Source of the DNA: Streptomyces roseofulvus
Lineage (GTDB): Bacteria > Actinomycetota > Actinomycetes > Streptomycetales > Streptomycetaceae
Reading direction: 5' to 3'
Length of the DNA stretch: 64,000 nt
NCBI RefSeq assembly: GCF_039534915.1
Contig: NZ_BAAAWE010000001.1
Coordinates: 6,448,001 to 6,512,000, forward strand
Part shown: in pieces, positions 44,352 to 52,530 of the stretch
How the letters are laid out: the number at the start of each line of letters is the position of its first letter
Position numbering within the stretch: position 1 is the stretch's first letter
Translations under genes and position numbers: made by a program
The notes under the pieces: model-generated
What the model was told of the DNA's origin: nothing
The model's database searches: none
The model's input: only the letters and a program-made list of their open reading frames with translations

Positions 44352-44765
44352 ATGGGACTGACCGAAGTGACCGAACACCGCACCGCCGCCGCCGAGCTCG
44401 GGGACTACCTGGACTCGTTCGAACTCCTCCAGCTCCGCTCCGCCGTGCCCGCCCTCCTGGACGAACTCCTCCAGGTGCCGGCGGGGGACGCGGGCGCCGG
44501 GCTCCTGGTCGCCCAGACCGCCCTCGCCGTCCGCCCCGCCGCGTCCGTCGCGGACGCCCTGAACGCCCTCTCGGAGGCCGTGGCGGAGGCCGGGCCACCC
44601 GAGCGCCACGGACCCGGCGCGAGGGCCGTGGCGGGGCTCCTGGGGCTCCTCGCGGCCCGCTCGGGCCGGGTGCCCGCCCAGCGCGCGCCGGTGTGGAGGT
44701 GCCGGGCGCACGCGGAGGACGGATGCCAGTCCTGCGACCGGGCCGACGCGGCCACCGGGGCGTAG
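44352..44765 (+). CDS. Small helical protein with C-terminal Cys/His cluster, unknown
   Basis: 137 residues from the ATG at 44352; the frame is open for 1.4 kb upstream but that region is antisense or overlaps the recombinase. Helical body: GDYLDSFELLQLRSAVPALL, then AVRPAASVADALNALSEAVA. The end has WRCRAHAEDGCQSCDRADAA, C-x-A-H-x4-C-x2-C, possibly metal-binding. It is the last + strand gene before the origin-like region. Not recognised. Confidence 0.55.
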   Translation: MGLTEVTEHRTAAAELGDYLDSFELLQLRSAVPALLDELLQVPAGDAGAGLLVAQTALAVRPAASVADALNALSEAVAEAGPPERHGPGARAVAGLLGLLAARSGRVPAQRAPVWRCRAHAEDGCQSCDRADAATGA

Positions 44766-45524
44766 CCAGGCTCGCGGCGCTGTACGCCCTCCTGCGGCCA
44801 GGGGAGCGCCCCGTGCGGCCCCGGAGCCACAGACGGGCCGCACGGCCGCGAGGGACCCCGTGGAGGGCGCGGACGACGACCGAACGGGGCGGGCACCCGG
44901 CGCCCCCTCGCTGCGCCGTTCGTCGCGGTGCAAGCCCACGGGGGCGGAGGCGCTGGGCGGGCGTCTGCGGCCCGTTCGCGGTCCTCGGCGACCGAGGGGC
45001 GCGCTCGGGCTGCGACCCCGGGAGGCGGGCGCGTGGGCGCTCCTGGACCGGGCTCGGGAGCGTGGCCGTCGGGGGCCTTGCCCCCGAGCCCCGCTCCCGA
45101 GCGCACTCCCGTGGCCGAGACGGTCGTGGTCGCTCCCACCGTGCGGCCACGCGAGCACCCTCGCCGTGTGGGGCCGGTACTCGCCGCCGTGGCGGACGTA
45201 GCCGACGCGGAGGCTGGCGGGCACCGCGTACGAAGTTCGTGTCCGAGACGGACGGCCGGGGGAGGTGGGCGCTCCGGCAAAGACGAGTCATCCCGAACCG
45301 AATCGGTAGTCAAAGGCGGCGGGCACCACGCTGTGGCTGTGTCCGCCCGTCTGAAGCTGAGCGAGCACGAGCCCCGCAGGCGGACGACGGCGGGGGTCCG
45401 GAGCGTCCACGGAGAGGCGGCCACGAGACGGCGGACACCCGCCCCGGCGGGTGGTGGGTGTGTCCGCTCACCCGAGCGGAGCGAGGGTCTGGGGTACCCG
45501 GGTTGGGCGGACACGGACGGTTAC

Positions 45525-45788
45525 GGCTGAAGGGGGGGAGGCGAAGGGGGGGAGAAGGGGGGGAGGGGGGGAGACCCCCACGCGGATTTTCTCCCCCCCC
45601 TATACCCCCTCTAGAGTGGGTAAATTAGGACAAACTAAATTTCAAAATCGTGTGGTAGGTAACCCCCCCTAAGGAGCAAAACCGCAGGTCGGAAGGGGGG
45701 GAGGTGGGAGCGACCCTCCCCCCTTCAGCGCGCATGGGGTCTCCCCCCCCTCCCCCCCTTCTCCCCCCCTTCGTCTCCCCCCTTAGCC
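45525..45788. repeat. 60-bp inverted G-tract arrays flanking an AT-rich core
   Basis: Left arm 45525-45584 and right arm 45728-45788 are imperfect inverted copies: each, read inward, goes GGCT-AAG, then G-runs of six to eight separated by AGGCGAA (or AGACGAA), AGAA and A, then GAGACCCC. The four G-runs with loops of 7, 4 and 1 fit the G-quadruplex pattern on the plus strand at left and the minus strand at right. The 143-bp spacer includes 45614-45662, the most AT-rich stretch of the element (AATTAGG, AACTAAATTTCAAAAT), and a further hairpin at 45692-45726. Confidence 0.9.
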
Positions 45789-45898
45789 GTGGTGACGCTC
45801 CGTATAGAAATCGAGTGGTGCGGTTACTCACGTGCAGCGCGCTCCCGTGGCCGGAGGCCCCCTTGGGGCGCGCCGCCGGACGCGTGGGCGGACACGAA

Positions 45899-45933
45899 GA
45901 AGCCCCCGGTACGAATCTCGTACCGGGGGCTTC
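45899..45933 (-). terminator. Terminator of the rep-like gene
   Basis: GAAGCCCCCGGTACGA (45899-45914), loop ATC, TCGTACCGGGGGCTTC (45918-45933): perfect 16-bp stem, 15 bases after the stop at 45948. Confidence 0.9.
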
Positions 45934-45947
45934 CCAGGGTCACGCCG

Positions 45948-48002
45948 CTACTCGGCGGTGTCCGCCTTCAACTGGTACCGGGCACCGCCACGGGGGCCCT
46001 CCTCGGCCGCTTCGAACAGACCGGAGGCGGTCGCGTACCGCAACGCGCTCTCGAACAGACCCGACTTCCCGCCGGCGCCCCCGGAGCCGTTCCACAGCTT
46101 CAGGTCCGACGCCCCGTTGATCACGCTCTTCAGGTCCTTCGTGTTCACCGGGGCGCCATTGCGGAGGATCTTCTCCCGCATCCGGCGCGCCACCTGCCGG
46201 ACCAGCGGCGGCACCGCGTTGTTGGAGAGCGCCCGAGCGTTCTCCGCCGCCGCCGCCCGGGACGCCATCCGGATGTTGTCCTCGCTCTGCTCCTGCCGCT
46301 CCTGCCACTGACCCCACGCGACCGCCACCCGCTTCGTCTCCTCGGAGACCGCCGAGAGGGCTAGGGCCAACTCCCAGTCCCCCTCCTCGATGACCAGGGA
46401 GCACCGCAGGAGCGCCGACTGGGCCGCCCGGCGGTACAGGTTCAGGGCGATGTGGGAGATCAGCGGGTCGTCCTGGTTGAGACCTCCGGCGAGTCCGAAC
46501 GTGACCAGGCCGATCTCCGACTCCATGCGCGCGCACATCGTCATGCGGACCGGCTCCCCTCCCCGGGTCCAGTCGCTCGCGTCGCGAGCGAGGCCCAGGA
46601 GGAACGCGGACACCCTCCGGGCGGGCTCGGGAGGCTGCGGCATGGGGTTCTCCCGGACGTACGCCTCCGCCTTCACCATCTCCTCCCGGGAGACGCCCTG
46701 ACCCGTGGCCAGGGCGCGCACGGTGTCGAGGAACCACTGGGGGCGCTTGGTCTGGAGGATCGGCGTGTACCCGAATCGCTGGGCGAGGCCGGTGGTGCGC
46801 GCCAGGGCCTGGCCGATGATCTCCGCCTGGAAGTACGCGTCCAGCCCGAGCCCGTAGCTCCCCTGCGGCACCGGGGGGCGGGCCGTCTTGTCGGACACGT
46901 CCGCCCGGAGTTCGTCCCCCACGAACGCGTCCAGGTACAGCGGCTGGAGGCCGGCGCCGTTGCTGGACGCCGACGCGGACTTGTTCAGGGCGCCGAGGAG
47001 GGATTCCCCCTCGGCGTAGGTGGCGTGCACGCGGGGGACGGGAACCGACACCGTTTCGAAGGTCTTCGCCGGGAGCCCGTCCGCGTCCAGCTTGGTCGGG
47101 TGCTCGCCCGTCACCACGCGAACCGTCCGCTGCATGTGGGAGACCAGCGTGGACCCCGTGGGCGGGGACACCCGGGTGAAGCCGTGGTCGTACGCCAGGG
47201 CCTCCTCCAGGGACTCGAAGTCGGTCCGGAGCTCCCGGGGGAGGAACGTCTCCGGGATGGGGAGGTACGCCTCCACGGCCCGGCGGGAGACGTTGGAGCC
47301 GGACCCGGAGAGGCCGACCAGCGCGTTGTAGGCGGTGAGCGCGAACGGCTGGCGGTTGGAGAACTGGCCCTGGACCCCGGGGCCGGCGAGGATCGCGGCC
47401 CAGTTCATGGCCAGCACCAGGAAGCCCTCGCGCTTCACGCCCTGGGAGTCTGCCGCCTGCGCCACCGGGGCCAGGTGCGGGAGGTCCCAGAACTCCTCCG
47501 GGATGGAGATCCCGGCGAGGCGGGCCAGGAGCTCGGCGCGCTCGGGATCGGTGCCCGCCTCCGTGTCGTCGTCCTCGGCGTCCAGCGGGAGGAGGAGTTC
47601 CTGGGGTGCGGGGTTCCTGCGGCCCTCCTGGAACTCCCGGCGGACCATTTCGATCTCCGCCGGGCTAAGGCCGTACTTGGCGCAGTTCCGGGCGAGGTCG
47701 GACCACGGACCGGTGAAGAGCCGGGCCGCCTTCAAGGCCGTTGCCAGGGTCTCCTCGCTGGAGCCCACGGCGCCCTCCTCCGGGGCGAGGATGTCCGTGT
47801 TGGCGCCGTCCCTCCACACGTCGCCCCCCGGTCGCGTGGCGGGCACCTGGGGTGCCTCCAGGGTCTCCAGCTCCTTGGCCACCCGGGCGAACTCCTCCGG
47901 GGTCCGTGTGGTGGCGGGCACCTCCACGCCGAACCCGGCGTACGCGTCGGCGCCGTCGCCGTCGTCCTCGGGGTTGACAGAGTCGTTTACAGAAGTCACC
48001 AT
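45948..48002 (-). CDS. DUF3987-like replication-type protein with degenerate P-loop
   Basis: 684 residues from the ATG at 48002; the upstream extension lacks signals. The order of features recalls DUF3987/YfjI proteins of mobile elements: an acidic N-terminal 150 residues, FWDLPHLAPVAQAADSQGV then FLVLAMNWAAILAGPG near 175-205, a P-loop-like ALVGLSGSGSNVSRRAVEAY near 230-250 where Asn stands at the Lys position, a central LQPLYLDAFVGDEL block near 375, and RTTGLAQRFGYTPILQTKRP near 425. The C-terminal 60 residues resemble a winged helix (LIRNG-type KILRNGAPVNTKDLKSVING). Largest gene beside the candidate origin, so the likely replication protein, but this is inference. Confidence 0.55.
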   Translation of the reverse strand: MVTSVNDSVNPEDDGDGADAYAGFGVEVPATTRTPEEFARVAKELETLEAPQVPATRPGGDVWRDGANTDILAPEEGAVGSSEETLATALKAARLFTGPWSDLARNCAKYGLSPAEIEMVRREFQEGRRNPAPQELLLPLDAEDDDTEAGTDPERAELLARLAGISIPEEFWDLPHLAPVAQAADSQGVKREGFLVLAMNWAAILAGPGVQGQFSNRQPFALTAYNALVGLSGSGSNVSRRAVEAYLPIPETFLPRELRTDFESLEEALAYDHGFTRVSPPTGSTLVSHMQRTVRVVTGEHPTKLDADGLPAKTFETVSVPVPRVHATYAEGESLLGALNKSASASSNGAGLQPLYLDAFVGDELRADVSDKTARPPVPQGSYGLGLDAYFQAEIIGQALARTTGLAQRFGYTPILQTKRPQWFLDTVRALATGQGVSREEMVKAEAYVRENPMPQPPEPARRVSAFLLGLARDASDWTRGGEPVRMTMCARMESEIGLVTFGLAGGLNQDDPLISHIALNLYRRAAQSALLRCSLVIEEGDWELALALSAVSEETKRVAVAWGQWQERQEQSEDNIRMASRAAAAENARALSNNAVPPLVRQVARRMREKILRNGAPVNTKDLKSVINGASDLKLWNGSGGAGGKSGLFESALRYATASGLFEAAEEGPRGGARYQLKADTAE

Positions 48003-48243
48003 GGGAATCACTTCGTTTCGTTCACGCCGTTGGTAGCGGCTGGACAGATCGGCCCTCGGGTTTCCGCCCCGGGGGCCGTTCGCGTTCTTCGATCTTTCTG
48101 GCGTACGGGGCGGTGCTCGCCCCCGCAACCCTCAACCCGAGGTTGAGACTTATCCACCCGTCAGGTCTGAACTCCCGAGCTGCGGGGTTCACTTGGGTGA
48201 CGGGGTTGGATGGCGGGTTCCCGCCACTGGCGGAGGACTGCCG
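48003..48243. promoter_or_regulatory. Upstream region of the rep-like gene with CTCAACC palindrome
   Basis: Contains the perfect 7-bp inverted repeat CTCAACC-CGA-GGTTGAG at 48131-48147. The half-site CTCAAC/GTTGAG recurs upstream of the XRE regulator (49413-49418 and 49438-49443), so both may be operators of one regulator. Confidence 0.5.
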
Positions 48244-48774
48244 TCAGGTCCGCCTTCGCCTGCGGGAGCTCCGCCGCCTGGCGCTCTCTCGCGCCTCCTG
48301 CCTGGCCTCATCGCTGAGCGCGTACAGCTCAAGCACGCGGTGGGCGGCGGGGGCTACGGGGGTCGGCAGGGGTGCCGGCGCCTCCGGACGGGTCTTCGGG
48401 TACCACGTCTCGACCGCCTCGCGGATACCGCTCCGCGACTCCGCGAGGCGGTCGTCCCCGCCCCGAGGCAGGCGGCGCACGTAGTCGCTCAGACTCCGCC
48501 GGTCCGTGATCCGCACGGTGTCCGCCGATCGGACGATCCACCCCTTGCGTTCGAACTGACGAAGGATGCCCCGGAACTCCTCGGTCACTCGGTTGGACGG
48601 GTCGCCCGACGCGGACACCCGGACGGTCCCCTGGGGGAGAAGCGACCGCAGGCGGGCCCGATCCACCTCCCCCGAGGGGAGGACCGTCAGGGCGTACGCC
48701 ACGGTGAACCGCAGGTGCGCAGCGGGCGGGCCGCTCACTTCATCTCCCTCGCGGCCACGGGCGGTCTCGCTCAT
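48244..48774 (-). CDS. Winged-helix-like protein, unknown
   Basis: 176 residues from the ATG at 48774, with GAAGGAGAG upstream. AHLRFTVAYALTVLPSGEVD, then RARLRSLLPQGTVRVSASGD and EEFRGILRQFERKGWIVRSA with DTVRITDRRSL look like a winged helix (residues about 20-100): helix, helix, wing. The C-terminal 40 residues are Arg-rich. It lies between the small regulators and the rep-like gene in a minus-strand series, so a role in replication control or as a replication co-factor is possible. Confidence 0.6.
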   Translation of the reverse strand: MSETARGREGDEVSGPPAAHLRFTVAYALTVLPSGEVDRARLRSLLPQGTVRVSASGDPSNRVTEEFRGILRQFERKGWIVRSADTVRITDRRSLSDYVRRLPRGGDDRLAESRSGIREAVETWYPKTRPEAPAPLPTPVAPAAHRVLELYALSDEARQEARESARRRSSRRRRRT

Positions 48775-48839
48775 TCCGGACTCTCCTTCGTGTGTGCTGG
48801 CCCCGGGAGCTGTGTCCCCGGGGCCTCTCTCGTGTCCGC

Positions 48840-49001
48840 CTACGCCGCGAGGCGCAGCGGGCGGGGGTTGGCGGTGTCCGCCGGGATCGCGCCCCGGAGG
48901 AGGACGGCCAGGCGGTCCCTGGTGGCGCCGGAGAACGGCGGGGCCTGGTCGGCCAGCTCGCGGGCGTGGGCCGCGATCCTGGCCCGGGTGGCGTCGTCCA
49001 T
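48840..49001 (-). CDS. Small helical protein coupled to the XRE regulator
   Basis: 53 residues from the ATG at 49001, whose A overlaps the XRE stop codon (ATGA). MDDATRARIAAHARELADQA then PPFSGATRDRLAVLLRGAIP suggests two or three helices. Similar tiny proteins follow regulators in Streptomyces plasmids and ICEs; no function is known to me. The last codons contain one of the dispersed GTGTCCGC copies. Confidence 0.55.
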   Translation of the reverse strand: MDDATRARIAAHARELADQAPPFSGATRDRLAVLLRGAIPADTANPRPLRLAA

Positions 49002-49246
49002 CACCGGGCCGCCTGACGACCCTCGGGCAGCACACGGACCAGCGGGGCGAGGCCCTGGGCCAGGGTCGTGTTCCCGAGCGCCTGCGCCCACCGGTACAGG
49101 TTGTGGGTGCTGAGCGAGCCTGCGCCTCCCTCGAACCGCTCCAGTGACTTGCGGCTGATACCGGTCTGGGCGCAGACCTGTGCGGCGGAGATCCCGAGAC
49201 GTTCGCGGGCGGCCCGCATCGGGGTGTCGGTCACGGGCTCGGGCAT
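49001..49246 (-). CDS. XRE-family helix-turn-helix regulator
   Basis: 81 residues. MRAARERLGISAAQVCAQTG then ISRKSLERFEGGAGSLSTHN and LYRWAQALG form the Cro/C1-type HTH across residues 10-58. Regulators of this kind control transfer or replication genes in AICEs. Two palindromic sites lie in the 260-bp gap upstream, as expected for an autoregulator. Its stop overlaps the start of the 53-residue gene. Confidence 0.8.
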   Translation of the reverse strand: MPEPVTDTPMRAARERLGISAAQVCAQTGISRKSLERFEGGAGSLSTHNLYRWAQALGNTTLAQGLAPLVRVLPEGRQAAR

Positions 49247-49396
49247 GGCAGACCTCCTGGTCAGGGCGGGTGGCCGGCCTCTCGGGGCGATCTCCCCGGG
49301 GCCTGCGTACAGTCCACCCGGGCTAGGTGATCAACTGGGCGCACGGGGCCCCGGTTGGCCGCCGTACCGGCCAATGACCTGCGGAAACGTCGCTAC

Positions 49397-49443
49397 TTCA
49401 CCTACGTGAAATCTCAACATGCGGGATTGTGGTCATAGTTGAG
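49397..49443. promoter_or_regulatory. Palindromic operator candidates upstream of the XRE gene
   Basis: TTCAC-CTAC-GTGAA at 49397-49410 is a perfect 5+5 palindrome. CTCAAC at 49413-49418 and GTTGAG at 49438-49443 form a second inverted pair enclosing an AT-richer stretch. Both are about 150-200 bases from the XRE start at 49246. Confidence 0.5.
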
Positions 49444-49452
49444 AGACGAGAG

Positions 49453-49494
49453 AGCCCCGCCGCCCGCCTCCGTGGGGGAGGGGCCGGCGGGGCT
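49453..49494 (-). terminator. Terminator of the transfer operon
   Basis: AGCCCCGCCG (49453-49462) pairs with CGGCGGGGCT (49485-49494); an inner CCTCC/GGAGG stem strengthens it. It lies 16 bases after the stop at 49510. Confidence 0.7.
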
Positions 49495-49509
49495 CGGGGC
49501 GGTGCGCGC

Positions 49510-49977
49510 CTACCGCGTCCGCGACTTCGCCGACGCGCGTCCGAAGACGGTGCGCGCGTGGGACTCGGCGGTGTGGTGGGTGTGGGTGCTCGCCCCGTTG
49601 TAGTGGTTCGTCACGACATTCACGGGCGGCGCTGCGGCGGCCACGTCCCTCGCGGCGCGCCCCATCGTCTTCACCAGGACGGCCCCGGCGAGGGCGAGCG
49701 CCACGGGACCGCCGGCGGCCACGGCGAGCGTGGACGCGGGCACGGTGCCGAGCGCGAGGAGGACGGCGGACGTCCCGGCCCCGGCGAGACCGACACCCGC
49801 CCCGGCGCACAGGCACAGGGTGGCAAGTTCGGTGGATCGGGCGGACATCGGCGCCCTCCCGGGCTGCGGGACCGGGGCGGCGCCGGTGGGCTTGGGCGGG
49901 CGGTCGTCGCGGTACGCGGTCTCGATGAGGCGGGCACTCTCGGCGGACTCGGCGGGGGTCAGTCCGGGGGTGGTCAT
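49510..49977 (-). CDS. Membrane protein of the transfer module (spread-type)
   Basis: 155 residues from the ATG at 49977. A hydrophilic N-terminus (ESARLIETAYRDDRPPKP) is followed by two hydrophobic stretches (LATLCLCAGAGVGLAGAGTS with AVLLALGTV, then LAVAAGGPVALALAGAVLV) and a C-terminal NVVTNHYNGASTHTHHTAES rich in His/Thr. Proteins with the same tail occur beside traB in Streptomyces plasmids. Such membrane proteins commonly help intramycelial spread; this is inferred from context. Confidence 0.65.
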   Translation of the reverse strand: MTTPGLTPAESAESARLIETAYRDDRPPKPTGAAPVPQPGRAPMSARSTELATLCLCAGAGVGLAGAGTSAVLLALGTVPASTLAVAAGGPVALALAGAVLVKTMGRAARDVAAAAPPVNVVTNHYNGASTHTHHTAESHARTVFGRASAKSRTR

Positions 49978-50038
49978 GGCGGCGTCTCCTGGGGTCGTGG
50001 AGGGCCTGGCGGGAGGCGCCGGGCCCCGGGGTGGGGAG

Positions 50039-50075
50039 CACCCCTGGGAGCCCGTCACAGGGGCCCCCAGGGGTG
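50039..50075. terminator. Hairpin between traB-proximal repeats and membrane protein gene
   Basis: CACCCCTGGG (50039-50048) pairs with CCCAGGGGTG (50066-50075). On the plus strand it is followed by GGTAGGTTTTT. Role uncertain. Confidence 0.4.
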
Positions 50076-50100
50076 GGAGAGGTAGGTTTTTCGCGGGCGC

Positions 50101-50241
50101 CTGATCAACCCGCGTTTCCGCAGGTCAGGCGCGTGGCCACCGAAGTGGCCACCACCCTGGCCACCACTGGTCAACTCCCGTGGCCAGGGTGGCCGGACGT
50201 GACGGGGTTGATCAGTGGTGGCCAGGGGTCGGCGGCCACCT
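50101..50241. repeat. GTGGCCAC repeat cluster and inverted repeats beside traB (candidate clt)
   Basis: Between the traB stop and the next gene: GTGGCCAC at 50133-50140 and 50145-50152, near copies at 50158-50164, 50180-50186, 50189-50194, 50218-50224 and 50234-50239; a perfect 13-bp inverted repeat CCACCCTGGCCAC / GTGGCCAGGGTGG (50152-50164, 50180-50192); and an outer 10-bp pair CTGATCAACC / GGTTGATCAG (50101-50110, 50206-50215). TraB proteins of Streptomyces plasmids bind short direct repeats at clt near their own gene, so this is the best transfer-locus candidate. Confidence 0.65.
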
Positions 50242-52347
50242 TCAGGAGGTCGTACCGAGCGCCCGGCGGACCGTGGTGCGGCCCACGCCGAGCGCGTCGG
50301 CGATCGCCCCGGGGGACGCCTCCGGGTGCTCCTCGGCGTACGCGAGGATCCGCGCCTTCAGGTCGGCCGCGTCCGCCGCCGTGGCTGCCCGGCGGTCCTC
50401 GGCGGGCATGTCCGCCACGGCCTGGCGTCGCCGCTCGGCGAGCACCGCCGGCGCCTTCGACCGCCACGGCTCCGCGTCGGGGAGGGCGGCGATGTGGTCC
50501 CCGGTGACGTGCCAGAGCTGGACGGGCTCGGGCTCCGAGTCCATGTACTTGACCAGCGCCCGCCCCGGGATCCCCTTGCACAGCTCCGACGGGGACCAGC
50601 CCTTCCGGCCGGCCTCCTCGCCGAAGAGCATCCGGTCACCCTCGGCGCCCAGGGTGGTCAGGCCGACCGTGGCGCCCACGTTCTCCTTCACCAACTGGGG
50701 GATGCTGGTCCCCTTGGCGAGGTACTGGCTCGCCCAGTTGAACCACATACCGACCACGCGAGCCTCGCCGTACAGCGTCTCGGCAATGGAGGGCGCATCC
50801 TCGAACGGCTTGTACTTCTTCCCGCCCTCGGCCACCCGCTCGAACTCGGCCATGCGCTTCAGGGCGGCGCCCTCATCCAGCGTGATGAACAGCGTGGGGT
50901 ACTCCTCGCTGGCCTCCCAGTACAGCCCGGGAAAGAGCGTCTGACGGTGCCGGAACTCGGCCAGGAGCTCCTTCAGGAGCGCGTAGATCTCCTCCCAGCG
51001 CTCCTCCGGGTCGGCCGCCTCGCCTGCGGTGCGCAGCTTGCCCGCCCACGCGACCGCCTCCGCCCGCTTGGGGTCGATGACGATGCCCGCCCGGAGCGGG
51101 TCGGCCACGGTGCGCATCAACTGAATCCGGGCGTACGCGGACTTGCCCATGTTGGTGCGCCCTCCGGTCATGGAGTGCACGCCCTCCACGGGGATGTCGA
51201 AGACCTCGCCCGTGGACACGACCACGCCGATGCCCGGCTTCCCCGGGGCCCACTCGGTGGACATCCCGTCGGAGGCGGACCGGGTCCGGATGAGCACCGT
51301 GGCGGTGTCCCCGAGCGCTCCGGGGCCGATCTGCACCCGGGTGGCGGTCGGGACCGACGCGAGCGCGCGGACCTGACCCTCCTGGGCAGCCAGCTTGGCG
51401 GGGTCCCACCGCCCGTTCAGGCGCAGCTCCAGGACGATGCCGGAGTCAGTCAGCCGGCACGACACCACGGAGGTGCCGTCCAGGCCCCGCTCCGGCGCCG
51501 TGTCCGCCCAGCGCCCTGGGGTCAGGGCGTACATCAGGGCCGTCTCGGCGCCCGTCTCGTCACCTCGCAGCACCGGGGTGTACGAAAGCCCGTGGTGGAC
51601 CTGCGGGGCGGGCACGGCGGCCGTGAGGGCCACGTGAACCCGGATCTGTTCGAGCTGCGCCCGGTGGAGCTGCGCCGCCGCCCTGTACTGCTCCGTCAGG
51701 ACGGCCGCCTCCCGGCGCTGCGCCTCCGCCGCGAGGATCCGAACCTCCGCCTCCGGCTTCTTCCGCCCGTTGGCGTAGGCGATCCGGGCGCCCCCGGACG
51801 CGGCGGCGCCGAGGACCCACCCCGTGAACGCGAGCCACGGCGAGGACGCGGCAGACATGGCGAGCTGAAGGCCGAGGATCCCGGAACCGCACCCGGTGAG
51901 CACGGCCCCGTTGCCCCAGTGGTGCTTCAGGGAGGCGATTCCGAGGGCTCCGCCGCCGAGGAGGAGGGCGGCCGACGCGGCGCCGGTCCAGCCCTGGGAG
52001 TGCGCGGCGGACACCTCGCCGATCAGGAGGGCGAGGCTCGGGGTGCCGAGGGACACGCCGAGGGTCTGGATCCCCGTGCGGGAGACGACCCATTCGCGGG
52101 CCCTGGCCAGGAGGCTGCGGCGGCCCTGCGGGGCGGTGGGGACCGGGCCACCCGGGATGACGAGTCCCGACAGCGGCGGGAGCGGGGCCAGCGGGGTGAC
52201 GGTGGACGAGAGGTCGTCCAGGGGGCTCGGGGGGAACGCGGGCTCGGCGGGCACCAGGCCGGCGGTCGTCGCGGTGTCCGCCTCCTCCTTGCCGAGGTTG
52301 CGGACTATCGAGTCGAACTGGGCGTTGAACATCCCGTCGTGCGACAT
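50242..52347 (-). CDS. traB: TraB/FtsK-SpoIIIE-type DNA translocase for conjugative transfer
   Basis: 701 residues. The N-terminal third has hydrophobic helices (LALLIGEVSAAHSQGWTGAA, SGILGLQLAMSAASS, WLAFTGWVLGAAASGG). The motor has Walker A SMTGGRTNMGKSAYA near residue 398 and Walker B YPTLFITLDEGAAL near 485. The last 50 residues are a winged helix (LKARILAYAEEHPEASPGAI, then ADALGVGRTTVRRALG), corresponding to the DNA-recognition domain of TraB. Such proteins form hexameric pores and move double-stranded plasmid DNA between hyphae. The repeat cluster just downstream is its likely target. Confidence 0.9.
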   Translation of the reverse strand: MSHDGMFNAQFDSIVRNLGKEEADTATTAGLVPAEPAFPPSPLDDLSSTVTPLAPLPPLSGLVIPGGPVPTAPQGRRSLLARAREWVVSRTGIQTLGVSLGTPSLALLIGEVSAAHSQGWTGAASAALLLGGGALGIASLKHHWGNGAVLTGCGSGILGLQLAMSAASSPWLAFTGWVLGAAASGGARIAYANGRKKPEAEVRILAAEAQRREAAVLTEQYRAAAQLHRAQLEQIRVHVALTAAVPAPQVHHGLSYTPVLRGDETGAETALMYALTPGRWADTAPERGLDGTSVVSCRLTDSGIVLELRLNGRWDPAKLAAQEGQVRALASVPTATRVQIGPGALGDTATVLIRTRSASDGMSTEWAPGKPGIGVVVSTGEVFDIPVEGVHSMTGGRTNMGKSAYARIQLMRTVADPLRAGIVIDPKRAEAVAWAGKLRTAGEAADPEERWEEIYALLKELLAEFRHRQTLFPGLYWEASEEYPTLFITLDEGAALKRMAEFERVAEGGKKYKPFEDAPSIAETLYGEARVVGMWFNWASQYLAKGTSIPQLVKENVGATVGLTTLGAEGDRMLFGEEAGRKGWSPSELCKGIPGRALVKYMDSEPEPVQLWHVTGDHIAALPDAEPWRSKAPAVLAERRRQAVADMPAEDRRAATAADAADLKARILAYAEEHPEASPGAIADALGVGRTTVRRALGTTS

Positions 52348-52385
52348 GGGTTGATCTCTCTTCCGTGCGGTACGGTCATGGACTG

Positions 52386-52428
52386 CGGCGCCGGACGCCC
52401 TCAGTTCGAGTGAGGGCGGCCGGCGCCG
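52386..52428. terminator. Hairpin in the 183-bp gap upstream of traB
   Basis: CGGCGCCGG (52386-52394) with CCGGCGCCG (52420-52428) and inner GCCCTCA/TGAGGGC (52397-52103 region to 52117) form a long two-part stem. It would attenuate transcription between the membrane-protein gene at 52531 and traB. Confidence 0.6.
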
Positions 52429-52530
52429 TCTCGCGTGCGTCGTCTGGTCGGGTGTGGCCGCGAGGTGACCGTGGCGGTGCGGGCCCTGTGCGCTCCGGGG
52501 TGGTAGCCCCGTGGCACTGGGCGGGCGGTG

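Larger units (their letters stand above)
44766..45947. other. 1.2-kb non-coding region, candidate replication origin
   Basis: No open frame here has credible start signals or protein features. It holds, in order, a GC-rich stretch with five copies of GCGGACAC/GTGTCCGC (45339, 45431, 45460, 45507, 45888), the G-tract inverted repeat with an AT-rich core (45525-45788), and a terminator for the convergent rep-like gene. Position next to a replication-type gene makes it the best oriV candidate in the element. Confidence 0.6.

Noticed and set aside
44766..45530. Protein-coding frames in the region before the G-tract arrays
   Set aside because: Frames are Arg/Gly/Pro-rich, overlap each other on both strands and lack ribosome sites.
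45541..45780. G/C homopolymer runs as assembly error
   Set aside because: The runs form a precise inverted array with matching loop sequences on both sides, which an error would not create; exact run lengths may still be unreliable.
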